A stretch of 64,000 bases of DNA. It comes from Blastococcus saxobsidens DD2 (lineage in GTDB: Bacteria; Actinomycetota; Actinomycetes; Mycobacteriales; Geodermatophilaceae). Under the pieces are notes generated by a model. That model was not told where the DNA came from and searched no databases. It was given only the letters and a program-made list of their open reading frames with translations. Numbering within the stretch: position 1 is the stretch's first letter; every line of letters begins with the position of its first letter. Below are positions 51,920 through 59,982 of this stretch, piece after piece. Where the stretch lies: positions 3,885,541 to 3,949,540 of the forward strand of contig NC_016943.1 in NCBI RefSeq assembly GCF_000284015.1, written 5' to 3'. The position numbers and the translations under genes are program-made.

Positions 51920-52828
51920 CTACGGGTACGGCCAGGCGTTCTTCACGCAGCCCTCGAGCCCGAGCGTCTGCTGCTGCATGACCGGGGCGAGCTGGCCCGG
52001 CCCCGGGCAGGGCTGGTGCCCGTTGCCGAGGGCGTGCCCGACCTCGTGGTTGATGACGTACGGCCGGTAGGTGGCCAGGTCGCCGTCGTAGTGCGGGACC
52101 GCCGTGGCCCAGCGGGCGAGGTTGATGACCGCACGCTCGCCGTACCGGCAGGAGGTGTAGCCGCCGGTGCCCACACCCGGGCAGTAGGTCTCCATGCTGC
52201 CCGGGCTCACCAGGCTCACCCGGAATTCGTACTGGCCGGCCGCGGCCTCCGCCGCGCCGACCCGCTGGAAGGACATCCGGCCGCCGTTGCCCCACGACCG
52301 GGGATCGGCGAGGGTCGTCGTCACGGCCTCGGCGAACGCGGCGCCGTCGACGCCGATGCCGTCCTCCACCTCGACGACGAAGCGCTGCAGCGCTCCGCTG
52401 CCGAGCACGTCCGAGCCGCCGTCGACGACGGACAGCGTGCCCGCGCCCTGCTCGACGTACTCCTCCACGGTCGCCGGCGGCGCCGTCTCCGTCGGCCCGG
52501 CGTCACCCTCGGCGGGAGCGGCCGGCTCCGCCGGAGGGACCGGCGGGATCGGTGCCACCTCCATGGCCGACGGTGGCGCCGCACCGGGCTCGCTGCTCGC
52601 CGCCGGCGCCGGCACGGGTGGGTTGACGGCCAGGTCGACGAGGACGGCGATCGTGGCGAGGGCCAGCAAGGGGATGGCGTAGGCCCGCCATCCGTAGCGC
52701 CGGGCGAACCGGCGGACCCGGCCGGCCGGCGCAGGGCTGCGGCCGGCGGTGGGCGGAACGAACCGGCTGCGTGCGGCCATCGGATCCTGGGATGCCGTCC
52801 GGCGGCCATCGGTCAGACGTCCGCCCAC
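51920..52828 (-). CDS. DUF3152 secreted metalloprotease-like protein
   Basis: A 302-residue protein: a basic, Pro-rich cytosolic lead of 45 residues, one membrane helix (YAIPLLALATIAVLVDLAV), a low-complexity Pro/Ala linker and the DUF3152 domain. The motif VINHEVGHALGNGH (near 270) is a full metzincin-type HExxHxxGxxH zinc site. YCPGVGTGGYTSCRYG and PCPGPGQ...EGC suggest two disulfides. So a wall-side protease is likely. GTG 52828 follows AGGAGG by 7 bases. Orthologue of Rv3207c by position. Confidence 0.87.
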   Translation of the reverse strand: MGGRLTDGRRTASQDPMAARSRFVPPTAGRSPAPAGRVRRFARRYGWRAYAIPLLALATIAVLVDLAVNPPVPAPAASSEPGAAPPSAMEVAPIPPVPPAEPAAPAEGDAGPTETAPPATVEEYVEQGAGTLSVVDGGSDVLGSGALQRFVVEVEDGIGVDGAAFAEAVTTTLADPRSWGNGGRMSFQRVGAAEAAAGQYEFRVSLVSPGSMETYCPGVGTGGYTSCRYGERAVINLARWATAVPHYDGDLATYRPYVINHEVGHALGNGHQPCPGPGQLAPVMQQQTLGLEGCVKNAWPYP

Positions 52829-52865
52829 CCGTCGTCCTCCTGCCTCGCCGCCGCCCCCCGGTCCC

Positions 52866-53912
52866 TCAGGGTCTCACGCTGCGTGGCGTGTCGGCAGCAG
52901 CCGGGGAAGGAGCGGCGTCCGGTCGGCCCGCCTCCTCCTCCACCATCGCCAGCACCGCCCGGGCGGTCGGCTCCGCGGCTTCCAGCATGGCCACGTGTCC
53001 CACCCCCTCGATCACCAGGAGGCGGCTGTCCGGCACGGCCGCGGCCAGCCGTGGGGCCAGCGCCGGGTCGACCAGCCGGTCGCGGCTGCCCCACACCACG
53101 AGGGTCGGCATCCGCAGCCCCCGGGCAGCCCGCCAGGCGTTGGCCGGACCCAGGCGGAGGTAGGAGGTGATCAACCCGCGCATGCTCCGCGCCAGGGCCC
53201 GGTCGGCCCACGGCTGCCCGGCACGCTCCCGCATCTCCTCCAGCGCCTGCTCGATCCGTGTGACGGGGACCGCGTCGGGGTTCCCGAAGCAGACCCGCAC
53301 CATCGACCGGACGCTCTGCTCGGGGGACACGCCCGCCAGCCGTCGTTCGGCCAGCGTGGGCACCCCGGGCACCAGGAGCAGCAGCAGCGCCCGGCTGAAC
53401 GCCGGCGGGACGCGGTAGACCGGCATCGCCGGAGACACCAGGGTGAGGGTCGCGACCAGGTCGGGCCGGGAAACGGCCACCAGGAGGCTCACCAGTCCGC
53501 CGAGGGAGTTGCCGACCAGGTGCACCGGGCGGCCGGAGCCCTCCCCGGGCTCGGCGGCGACGTGCTCGAGGACGTCGACGACGGCGCGCACGTGACCGCG
53601 GATGGAGTACCGCCCGCGCGGCGGGGGCTGGGAGCGGCCGAACCCGGGCAGGTCCACGGCCCAGCCGTCGAAGCGGACGGCGAGCAGCGCGGCCAGATCG
53701 GTCCAGTTGGTGGAGGCGCCGCCGAGCCCGTGCACGTACAGCGCCCGCTCCCGCGGCGCGCCGTCGGCCGACTCCCCCTCGACCGGCCCCCGCCACGGGG
53801 TCCGCCGGACGAAGAGCGCTCCCCCGCGGACGGGGACCTCCTCGCCCGGCCAGGGCGGCAGCGCGGCGTCCAGCGGTGGCAGCGGGGTCGGCGACAGCGG
53901 GGCGTCGGACAT
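52866..53912 (-). CDS. Alpha/beta hydrolase
   Basis: A 348-residue hydrolase with the oxyanion motif VHGLGGASTNW (near 70), nucleophile Ser in LVGNSLGGLVSLL (near 143) and catalytic His in IEGVGHVAMLEAAEP near 310; VVWGSRDRLVD supplies the acid. A lipase or esterase-like role is likely; the mycobacterial counterpart in this block is lipV-like by position, but that is uncertain. ATG 53912 lies 7 bases past a TACGGT box. It shares its upstream region with the divergent TetR gene, which may control it. Confidence 0.87.
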   Translation of the reverse strand: MSDAPLSPTPLPPLDAALPPWPGEEVPVRGGALFVRRTPWRGPVEGESADGAPRERALYVHGLGGASTNWTDLAALLAVRFDGWAVDLPGFGRSQPPPRGRYSIRGHVRAVVDVLEHVAAEPGEGSGRPVHLVGNSLGGLVSLLVAVSRPDLVATLTLVSPAMPVYRVPPAFSRALLLLLVPGVPTLAERRLAGVSPEQSVRSMVRVCFGNPDAVPVTRIEQALEEMRERAGQPWADRALARSMRGLITSYLRLGPANAWRAARGLRMPTLVVWGSRDRLVDPALAPRLAAAVPDSRLLVIEGVGHVAMLEAAEPTARAVLAMVEEEAGRPDAAPSPAAADTPRSVRP

Positions 53913-53919
53913 CGCCCCG

Positions 53920-53925
53920 ACCGTA
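53920..53925 (-). promoter_or_regulatory. -10 box of the 53912 hydrolase (leaderless)
   Basis: TACGGT on the minus strand with 7 bases to ATG 53912. Confidence 0.55.
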
Positions 53926-53966
53926 ACGCTGCATGGCACGTGTGCTGCGGGGCCCGGACCCGTCGG

Positions 53967-53972
53967 TAGCAT
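53967..53972 (+). promoter_or_regulatory. -10 box of the TetR gene
   Basis: TAGCAT with 10 bases to ATG 53983. The divergent hydrolase box lies 42 bases away, so one TetR dimer site between them could control both. Confidence 0.45.
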
Positions 53973-53982
53973 CTCCCCTGCC

Positions 53983-54627
53983 ATGCAGCCCTCACTCCCC
54001 GCCGCGGCCGGCCGGCGCACGTCCCGACTGCCGCGCGGCGCCCGTCGACTCCAGCTGCTCCGGGCCGCGCAGGACGTCTTCGTCGCGCAGGGCTTCCACG
54101 CCGCCGCCATGGACGACATCGCCGTCCGCGCCGGCGTCAGCAAGCCGGTGCTGTACCAGCACTTCCCCGGCAAGCGGGAGCTGTACCTGGCGCTGCTGGA
54201 GGAGCACGTCTCCGGGCTGGCCGACCGGGTGGCCGCGGCGATGGGCGGCACCGATGACAACCGCGCCCGGGTCGACGCCGCCGTCGGCGCCTACTTCGAC
54301 TTCATCGACGCCGACGGCGAGGCCTTCCGTCTCGTCTTCGAGTCCGACCTGCGCAACGACGACGACGTCCGGGCGATCGTCGACCGCGGCACGCGGGTGT
54401 GCGTCGAAGCGATCGCCGGCGTCATCGCCGCCGACACCGGCGCCGACCCCGAGCGCGCGCTGCTGCTGGCGTCCGGCCTGTCCGGCCTGGCCGAGAGCAG
54501 CGCCCGCTGGTGGCTGCCCCGCAAGGGCACCGTCTCGCGGGACGAGGCGGTCGCGCTGATGTCCGCGCTGGCCTGGCGTGGCATCTCCGGTTTCCCCCGC
54601 GTGGACGGCGATCCGCTCCCGTCCTGA
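53983..54627 (+). CDS. TetR/AcrR family regulator
   Basis: A 214-residue repressor. The N-terminal helix-turn-helix is typical: RRLQLLRAAQDVFVAQGFHAAAMDDIAVRAGVSKPVLYQHFPGKRELYLALLE (about 20-72). The ligand-binding body follows (FIDADGEAFRLVFESDLRND). This matches Rv3208 by position and by the GVSKPVLYQHFPGKRELY pattern. It is divergent from the hydrolase and is followed by DUF3107, 105 bases on. Ligand unknown. Confidence 0.9.
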   Translation: MQPSLPAAAGRRTSRLPRGARRLQLLRAAQDVFVAQGFHAAAMDDIAVRAGVSKPVLYQHFPGKRELYLALLEEHVSGLADRVAAAMGGTDDNRARVDAAVGAYFDFIDADGEAFRLVFESDLRNDDDVRAIVDRGTRVCVEAIAGVIAADTGADPERALLLASGLSGLAESSARWWLPRKGTVSRDEAVALMSALAWRGISGFPRVDGDPLPS

Positions 54628-54732
54628 GTCTGAGGCGGCGTTCGCTGACGGCGCACCCGCTCGGCCGGTCCCGCCGCCGCCCTCTGGACTAGCGTTGGGG
54701 ACAGTCGCGCGAACCGAGGAGGCATCGCCTAC

Positions 54733-54978
54733 GTGGAAGTCAAGATCGGCGTCCAGCACTCGCCCAAGGAGCTGGTCATCGACAGCCCCAAGTCCCCCGA
54801 CGAGATCGCGGCCGAGGTGGCCAAGGCCATGTCGGGCTCGACCAAGGACGGCCTGCTCACCCTGGTCGACGAGCGGGGCCGTCAGGTTCTCGTCCCCGTC
54901 GACCGCATCGCCTACGTGGAGATCGCGCAGGCCGACCAGCGTCGCGTCGGCTTCATCGCCGGTGGCGCCACCGGCTGA
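54733..54978 (+). CDS. DUF3107 small conserved protein (TB9.4-like)
   Basis: An 81-residue protein kept across actinobacteria: VEVKIGVQHSPKELVIDSPKSPDEI then VDERGRQVLVPVDRIAYVEI and GFIAGG. It is the counterpart of Rv3208A/TB9.4. Predicted alpha/beta fold, function unknown. GTG 54733 has GAGGAGG 11 bases upstream. It lies between TetR and a strong terminator. Confidence 0.92.
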   Translation: MEVKIGVQHSPKELVIDSPKSPDEIAAEVAKAMSGSTKDGLLTLVDERGRQVLVPVDRIAYVEIAQADQRRVGFIAGGATG

Positions 54979-54994
54979 GCCAGCGCACAGCACG

Positions 54995-55028
54995 ACGGGG
55001 CGTCACCGCAGCTGCGGTGGCGCCCCGT
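54995..55028 (+). terminator. Terminator after DUF3107
   Basis: Bases 54995-55010 pair with 55013-55028 (ACGGGGCG.. with ..CGCCCCGT) with one G-T pair, followed by TCG. It lies 17 bases past the stop. Confidence 0.7.
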
Positions 55029-55059
55029 TCGCGTATCCAGACTCGAGGCGCCCTGTGAG

Positions 55060-55208
55060 GGTCGCCTCGCGGGGCGGGGCCGGAGGCTCCCCACGCGGGG
55101 CGACGGATCGGCTCCACGCAGCAGGGGAACGGCCGTTGATCGCGGTGCGGTCCGGAGGACCGCGACGTCATAGCCCGCGGTGCGGTCCGGAGGACCGCAG
55201 TGTCATCG
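55060..55208. repeat. GGA-hairpin repeat with doubled tail
   Basis: Head hairpin GGGGCC-GGA-GGCTCC (55076-55090), the core GGCTCCACGCAGCAGGGGAACGG, then a tail hairpin GCGGTCC-GGA-GGACCGC at 55147-55163 repeated at 55182-55198, each followed by a GTCAT-like end. It is flanked by the DUF3107 terminator and the stop of the ferritin-like gene at 55211. Confidence 0.8.
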
Positions 55209-55210
55209 CG

Positions 55211-55861
55211 TCATGGGTTCAGCCCCAGCGCCTTCATCCGCTCGGTGTGGGCGTCGGTGATGCGTTCGATCAGCCGGCCGATCCCCGAGAGGTCGCCGGT
55301 GCCGGAGACGATGAGGTCCGCGAGCCGGTCGTGCTCGGCGATGACCGCCTGCGAGCGCGTCATCGCCTCGCCGACGAGCCGCCGTCCCCACAGCGCCAGC
55401 CGGCCGGCGACCTTCCGGTCGGCGGCGATCGCCGCGCGGACCTCGCGGACGGCGAAGTCGGCGTGGCCGGTGTCGGCGAGCACGTCCAGCACCAGGCTGC
55501 GGTCGGGCTCGGGGAGGAAGCCGGCGATCTCCCGGTAGAAGTCGGTGGCCAGCCCGTCGCCGACGTAGGCCTTCACCAGCCCCTCCAGCCAGGTGCTGGG
55601 CCGGGTGCTCTCGTGGAAGGTGTCCAGGGCCGACACGAACGGGGCCATGGCAGCGGCCGGGTCGACACCGAGCTCGGTCAGCCGGGCGCTCAGCTGCACG
55701 TGGTGGGCGATCTCGGCCGCGGCCATGCGGGCCAGCGAGGCGCGGCCGGTGAGCGTCGGCGCCATGCGGGCGTCCTCCGCCAGCCGGTCGAAGGCGGTGA
55801 GCTCGGCGTAGGCCAGCGCGCCCAGCAGGTCGGCGACCGCCGTGTGGGGGACCGGGGGCAC
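55211..55861 (-). CDS. Ferritin-like fold protein (MiaE-like)
   Basis: A 216-residue helical protein of the ferritin-like fold found beside rhlE in actinobacteria (Rv3210c-like). LLGALAYAELTAFDRLAEDAR and MAAAEIAHHVQLSARLTELG carry Glu and His residues placed like a di-iron site, as in tRNA hydroxylase MiaE relatives; the second half has VLADTGHADFAVREVRAAI with another Glu/His pair. GTG 55861 is preferred because AGGAG sits 5 bases upstream; GTG 55891 lacks a ribosome site. Metal and substrate are unproven. Confidence 0.84.
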   Translation of the reverse strand: MPPVPHTAVADLLGALAYAELTAFDRLAEDARMAPTLTGRASLARMAAAEIAHHVQLSARLTELGVDPAAAMAPFVSALDTFHESTRPSTWLEGLVKAYVGDGLATDFYREIAGFLPEPDRSLVLDVLADTGHADFAVREVRAAIAADRKVAGRLALWGRRLVGEAMTRSQAVIAEHDRLADLIVSGTGDLSGIGRLIERITDAHTERMKALGLNP

Positions 55862-55962
55862 GGCATCTCCTGAGGCTCGGCGGCGGGGCACGCGTGCCCC
55901 CGGAGGAGTGATCCGACCGACGGCAGGGAGCGCGCCGCCGAGAGGCTAACCGCTGCCCGCGC

Positions 55963-55968
55963 TAGCAT
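55963..55968 (+). promoter_or_regulatory. -10 box of the DEAD-box helicase
   Basis: TAGCAT in front of a leader of roughly 200-320 bases, depending on the helicase start. DEAD-box mRNAs often have long leaders; no conserved cold-shock element is recognised. Confidence 0.4.
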
Positions 55969-56295
55969 GGGAATCGGCGTGCCTCCGGGCGCGCTCGTGT
56001 ATCTGTGCGCTGACGACCGCTGGACGACGCCCCTGGGGCCGTCCCCGGACGTGTTCGACGCCCGGTCTGCTGGCCGAGTCGGCGCTGGAACTCATCCCGC
56101 GACATCCGACCGCGGACAGGCGCGAGGCGGCACCGCCGCCGGAGCCGGTCCCCCAGCCGACCAGAGGCGAGAGCACTGACCTCCACCGACACGAACACCA
56201 CCGACACCGCCGCCCCCGAGCTCGACCGGGCCGAGACCGGCGCCCCCGCTCCCGAGGAGCTCGAGCAGGCCGTCGAGGAGCTCGGCGGCGCCCCC

Positions 56296-57861
56296 GTGGC
56301 CCCCGACAGCCCGCTGTTCAGCGACTTCGACGTCCACCCCGACATCGTGGCCGCCCTGGCCGAGGTCGGCATCCACCGCACCTTCGCCATCCAGGAGCTG
56401 ACCCTCCCGCTGGCCCTGGCGGGCAACGACCTCATCGGTCAGGCGCGCACCGGCACCGGCAAGACGCTGGGCTTCGGCGTCCCGATGCTGCAGCGGGTCA
56501 GCCCGCCGGCCGAGAGCGGCGACGGGGTGCCGCAGGCGCTGGTCGTCGTCCCCACCCGTGAGCTGTGCGTGCAGGTCTCGCGCGACCTGGGCGCCGCCGG
56601 CGCCAAGCGGGGCATCCGCGTGCAGGCCATCTACGGCGGGCGCGCGTTCGAGCCGCAGGTCGAGTCGCTGCAGAAGGGCGTCGAGATCGTCGTCGGCACG
56701 CCCGGGCGACTGCTGGACCTGGCCCAGCGGGGCGACCTGATCCTGGGCAAGGTGAAGGTCCTCGTCCTGGACGAGGCCGACGAGATGCTCGACCTGGGCT
56801 TCCTGCCCGACATCGAGCGGATCCTCGCGATGGTCCCGGAGAAGCGGCAGACGATGCTCTTCTCCGCGACGATGCCCGGCCCGATCGTGACGTTGTCCCG
56901 GTCGTTCATGACCCAGCCCACGCACATCCGCGCCCACGGCAACGACGAGGGCTCGACGGTCCCGCAGACGACGCAGTTCATCTACCGGGCGCACAACCTG
57001 GACAAGCCCGAGCTGCTCTCCCGCGTCCTGCAGTCCCGTGACCGCGGCCTGGTCATGGTGTTCTGCCGCACCAAGCGCACCGCGCAGAAGGTCGCCGACG
57101 AGCTCGTCGATCGCGGGTTCGCCGCGGCTGCCGTGCACGGCGACCTCGGCCAGGGCGCCCGCGAGCAGGCGCTGCGCGCCTTCCGGAGCGGCAAGGTCGA
57201 CGTCCTGGTGGCCACGGACGTCGCCGCCCGCGGCATCGACGTCACCGGCGTCAGCCACGTCGTGAACTACCAGTGCCCCGAGGACGAGAAGACCTACGTG
57301 CACCGGATCGGCCGCACCGGCCGCGCCGGCAGCACGGGCGTCGCGGTCACGCTGGTCGACTGGGACGACATCCCCCGGTGGCAGCTGATCAACAAGGCGC
57401 TCGACCTCGGCTTCGACGACCCGCCGGAGACCTACTCCACCTCACCGTGGGTCTACACCGACCTCGACGTCCCCGAGAGCGCCAGGGGCCGGCTGCCCCG
57501 CTCGCAGCGCACCCGCGAGGGTCTGGAGGCCGAGACCCTCGAGGACCTCGGCGAGACCGGGAAGCGCAACCGCCCGGCCGGCCGCGGCGGCGACTCCCGC
57601 GGCCCGAGCGGCCGAACGGTCGACGAGGACAAGCCCGCGGGGGCCGGGAAGAGCCGCCCGCGCCGTCGCACCCGCAGCAGTGCCGGCTCCGGCGACGCCG
57701 CGGCCGACGCGGCGTCCGCGGCTCCGGCCGCCGACGGTGCCGAGGGCTCGGGCGAGGGCACGAAGCCGCGTCGGCGTCGCCGTCGCCGTGGTGGCGCCGG
57801 CCGCGGCAGCTCCGGCGAGGGCTCCGGCAGCGGCTCGGGCGCCGAGTCCGCCGGCGACTGA
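56296..57861 (+). CDS. DEAD-box RNA helicase (RhlE-like)
   Basis: ATP-dependent RNA unwinding enzyme of 521 residues. Motifs: Q (FAIQELTLPLAL), I (ARTGTGKT, near 51), Ia (PTRELC), II (DEAD), III (SAT), IV-VI ending HRIGRTGRAG near 340. The last 120 residues are disordered and basic (RRRRRRGG near the end), as in RNA-binding tails. GTG 56296 is the first standard start, yet 40 codons before it in frame (TSTDTNTTDTAAPELDRAET and on) look coded, beginning at CTG 56176 with GGCGAGAG upstream. So the true protein may start there on CTG. It matches Rv3211 by place. Confidence 0.92.
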   Translation: MAPDSPLFSDFDVHPDIVAALAEVGIHRTFAIQELTLPLALAGNDLIGQARTGTGKTLGFGVPMLQRVSPPAESGDGVPQALVVVPTRELCVQVSRDLGAAGAKRGIRVQAIYGGRAFEPQVESLQKGVEIVVGTPGRLLDLAQRGDLILGKVKVLVLDEADEMLDLGFLPDIERILAMVPEKRQTMLFSATMPGPIVTLSRSFMTQPTHIRAHGNDEGSTVPQTTQFIYRAHNLDKPELLSRVLQSRDRGLVMVFCRTKRTAQKVADELVDRGFAAAAVHGDLGQGAREQALRAFRSGKVDVLVATDVAARGIDVTGVSHVVNYQCPEDEKTYVHRIGRTGRAGSTGVAVTLVDWDDIPRWQLINKALDLGFDDPPETYSTSPWVYTDLDVPESARGRLPRSQRTREGLEAETLEDLGETGKRNRPAGRGGDSRGPSGRTVDEDKPAGAGKSRPRRRTRSSAGSGDAAADAASAAPAADGAEGSGEGTKPRRRRRRRGGAGRGSSGEGSGSGSGAESAGD

Positions 57862-57878
57862 CCCCGGCGGTCGCCGGA

Positions 57879-59009
57879 ATGAAGGGCCCACCGCTGCGGG
57901 TCTGGACCTGGACGGCGGCCACCGTCGCGCTGGCCGTCGTCGCCGTCCTGCTCTGGCGGGGCTCCGACGCGGCCGCCACCGACAGCACCACCGCGCCTCC
58001 GGCCGACGTCCCCGAGGGGACGCCGGCCGGAGCCGTCTCCGAAGCGTGGTCCACCCCGGGCGGCCCCGTGCCGGAGGACGTGGTGGAGGGCGGGCGGGTG
58101 CTGCTCGGCTCCGCCCACGGCATCCGGGCGTTGGACCCCGCGACCGGCGACACCGCCTGGCACTACACCCGCGACAACGCGTGGCTGTGCGGGCTCACCG
58201 CCACTGACGGGCTGGCGGTCGCCGTCTTCCGCACCGAGGACCGGTGCGACGAAGCGGTCGCCCTCGACGCCGGCACCGGCGTGCGCGCGTGGACCCGGAA
58301 CGTCGACTTCCGCCCCGACGCGACCCTGTCCTCCACCGACCGGATCGTGCTGGCGCACAGCCCCACGGGGGTGGTGACGCTCGATCCGACCGGCAACAAC
58401 ACCCGCTGGCGCTACGCCGCGCCGGACGGCTGCGAACTCCTGGGCTCCGACGCCGGTGACACGGGGGTCGCGGTGCTGCAGCAGTGCGAGGGGGCAGCCG
58501 CACCACAGCTACGGCTGCTGGACGGCTTCGACGGCACGGTGCACTGGACCCGCGACGTCCTCACGTCCGGCGGCGAGGACGTGCGGCTGCTCGGCGCCGA
58601 CTCGCTCGTGGGCGTGCAGGTTGGGTCCGAGATCCGGTTGCTGTCCGCCACGGACGGGCGCCTGCTGACGACGCTCGAGGCCGGGCGGGACCGGGCGGCG
58701 GACCTGCAGGCCGCCGACGGGGCGGTCCTGGTCCGGGCCGACGGGAGGCTCACCGCCCTGGATCCGGCGTCGGCGGGACGGCTGTGGGAGGTGCCGGCCA
58801 TCGGGCTGCCCGGAGAACCGGCCACCAGCGGGGACGACGTCCCCGTCCTGGCGGTGCCCACGGCCGACGGCTTCGTGTACCGGGACCCCGTCACCGGCGA
58901 CGAGGTGGGCCGGTCGGCCGGAACGGGCCTGCCCTCGGGCGGCACGGCCACCGTCGTCGGCCGCACGGTGGTCCTCCGCCTGCCCGACCGGGTCCTCGCC
59001 TACGGCTGA
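57879..59009 (+). CDS. Membrane-anchored PQQ-like beta-propeller protein
   Basis: A 376-residue protein: one N-terminal helix (WTWTAATVALAVVAVLLWRG) then repeats of the quinoprotein type, each with the pattern IRALDPATGDTAWHY, AVALDAGTGVRAWTR, VVTLDPTGNNTRWRY, LRLLDGFDGTVHWTR, IRLLSATDGRLL and so on. It likely forms an outside beta-propeller for protein binding, like BamB-type folds. 17 bases follow the helicase stop, so it may be co-transcribed. Rv3212 has the same position next to rhlE. Confidence 0.8.
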   Translation: MKGPPLRVWTWTAATVALAVVAVLLWRGSDAAATDSTTAPPADVPEGTPAGAVSEAWSTPGGPVPEDVVEGGRVLLGSAHGIRALDPATGDTAWHYTRDNAWLCGLTATDGLAVAVFRTEDRCDEAVALDAGTGVRAWTRNVDFRPDATLSSTDRIVLAHSPTGVVTLDPTGNNTRWRYAAPDGCELLGSDAGDTGVAVLQQCEGAAAPQLRLLDGFDGTVHWTRDVLTSGGEDVRLLGADSLVGVQVGSEIRLLSATDGRLLTTLEAGRDRAADLQAADGAVLVRADGRLTALDPASAGRLWEVPAIGLPGEPATSGDDVPVLAVPTADGFVYRDPVTGDEVGRSAGTGLPSGGTATVVGRTVVLRLPDRVLAYG

Positions 59010-59064
59010 GCGCCACCGCCCCCCGCTGCGGCGCATCCGCCGCGATCGAGGTTCACTGGGATCC

Positions 59065-59982
59065 ATGGTCATGCCCGGCGGTCCCGATGCCCCGTCCGTG
59101 CCGTTCGCCATCGCCCCCGACGACCTGCGCCAGCTCGCCCACCACGACGCCGGGTCGCGGACCTTCCCCGGCGGGGCCGGGCCGCTGGCCGCGCTCGACA
59201 CCGGCGGCGACGCCGAGCGCGGCACGGTGCTGATGGTGGCCGGGTACACCGGCAGCAAGGAGGACTTCGCGCCCCTCCTGCGGCCGCTGTGCGAGAGGGG
59301 CTACCGCGTCGTGGCGCTGGACCAGCGCGGGCAGTACGAGTCGCCCGGCCCGGACGACCAGGCCGAGTACTCCGTGGAGATCCTGGCCGGTGACGTCGTG
59401 GCCGTCGCACGGGTCCTCCAGGACGAGTCCGGGCAGACGCTGCACCTCGTCGGCCACAGCTTCGGCGGGCTGGTCACGCGCGCGGCCGTCCTCGCCGAGC
59501 CGCAGCTGTTCACCAGCTTCACGCTGCTCGGCTCGGGCCCCTCCCGGCTCACCGGGCGCCGCGCGGAGCTGCTGGACCACCTGGGGCCGCTGCTGGACGC
59601 CGGCGGGGTGCCGCTGGTGCACGAGACCCTCGAGCAGGTGTCGATGACCGACCCCAAGGCGCAGGCCGTCCCGGTGGAGACCCGGGCGTTCTACACCCGC
59701 CGCTTCCTCCGCAACTCCGCGGCCGGCCTGCGGGGCATGGCCGACGCCATGCTGGCCGAGCCCGACCGGGTGGACGAGCTGAAGGCCACCGGGATACCCG
59801 TGCTCGTGGCGCACGGCGAGGCCGACGACGCCTGGCTGCCGCACGTGCAGGCCGACATGGCGGAGCGGCTGGGCGCGCGGCACGAGGTCATCGACAACTC
59901 GATCCACTCCCCCGCCGTCGAGAACCCGCCGCGCACCCTCGAGGTGCTCTGCGACTTCTGGACCTCGGCGACCGCGGCATGA
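59065..59982 (+). CDS. Alpha/beta hydrolase
   Basis: A 305-residue hydrolase: VAGYTGSKEDFAPLLRPL (oxyanion side), VALDQRGQYES, nucleophile Ser in LVGHSFGGLVTRA (near 132), LVAHGEADDAWLPH (acid) and His in DNSIHSPAVENP. A lipase/lysophospholipase-like role fits. ATG 59065 is clear. The stop overlaps the MpaB-like start (ATGA), so both are coupled. Confidence 0.86.
   Translation: MVMPGGPDAPSVPFAIAPDDLRQLAHHDAGSRTFPGGAGPLAALDTGGDAERGTVLMVAGYTGSKEDFAPLLRPLCERGYRVVALDQRGQYESPGPDDQAEYSVEILAGDVVAVARVLQDESGQTLHLVGHSFGGLVTRAAVLAEPQLFTSFTLLGSGPSRLTGRRAELLDHLGPLLDAGGVPLVHETLEQVSMTDPKAQAVPVETRAFYTRRFLRNSAAGLRGMADAMLAEPDRVDELKATGIPVLVAHGEADDAWLPHVQADMAERLGARHEVIDNSIHSPAVENPPRTLEVLCDFWTSATAA

Noticed and set aside
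49713-52070. A 785-codon plus-strand frame opposite the ATL, DinB-like and moeZ genes
   Set aside because: Crosses several real genes on the other strand and has no recognisable domain.
55967-56179. 70-codon leader ORF before the DEAD-box helicase
   Set aside because: Its ATG lies inside the predicted -10 box, so it would not be in the mRNA; no ribosome site.
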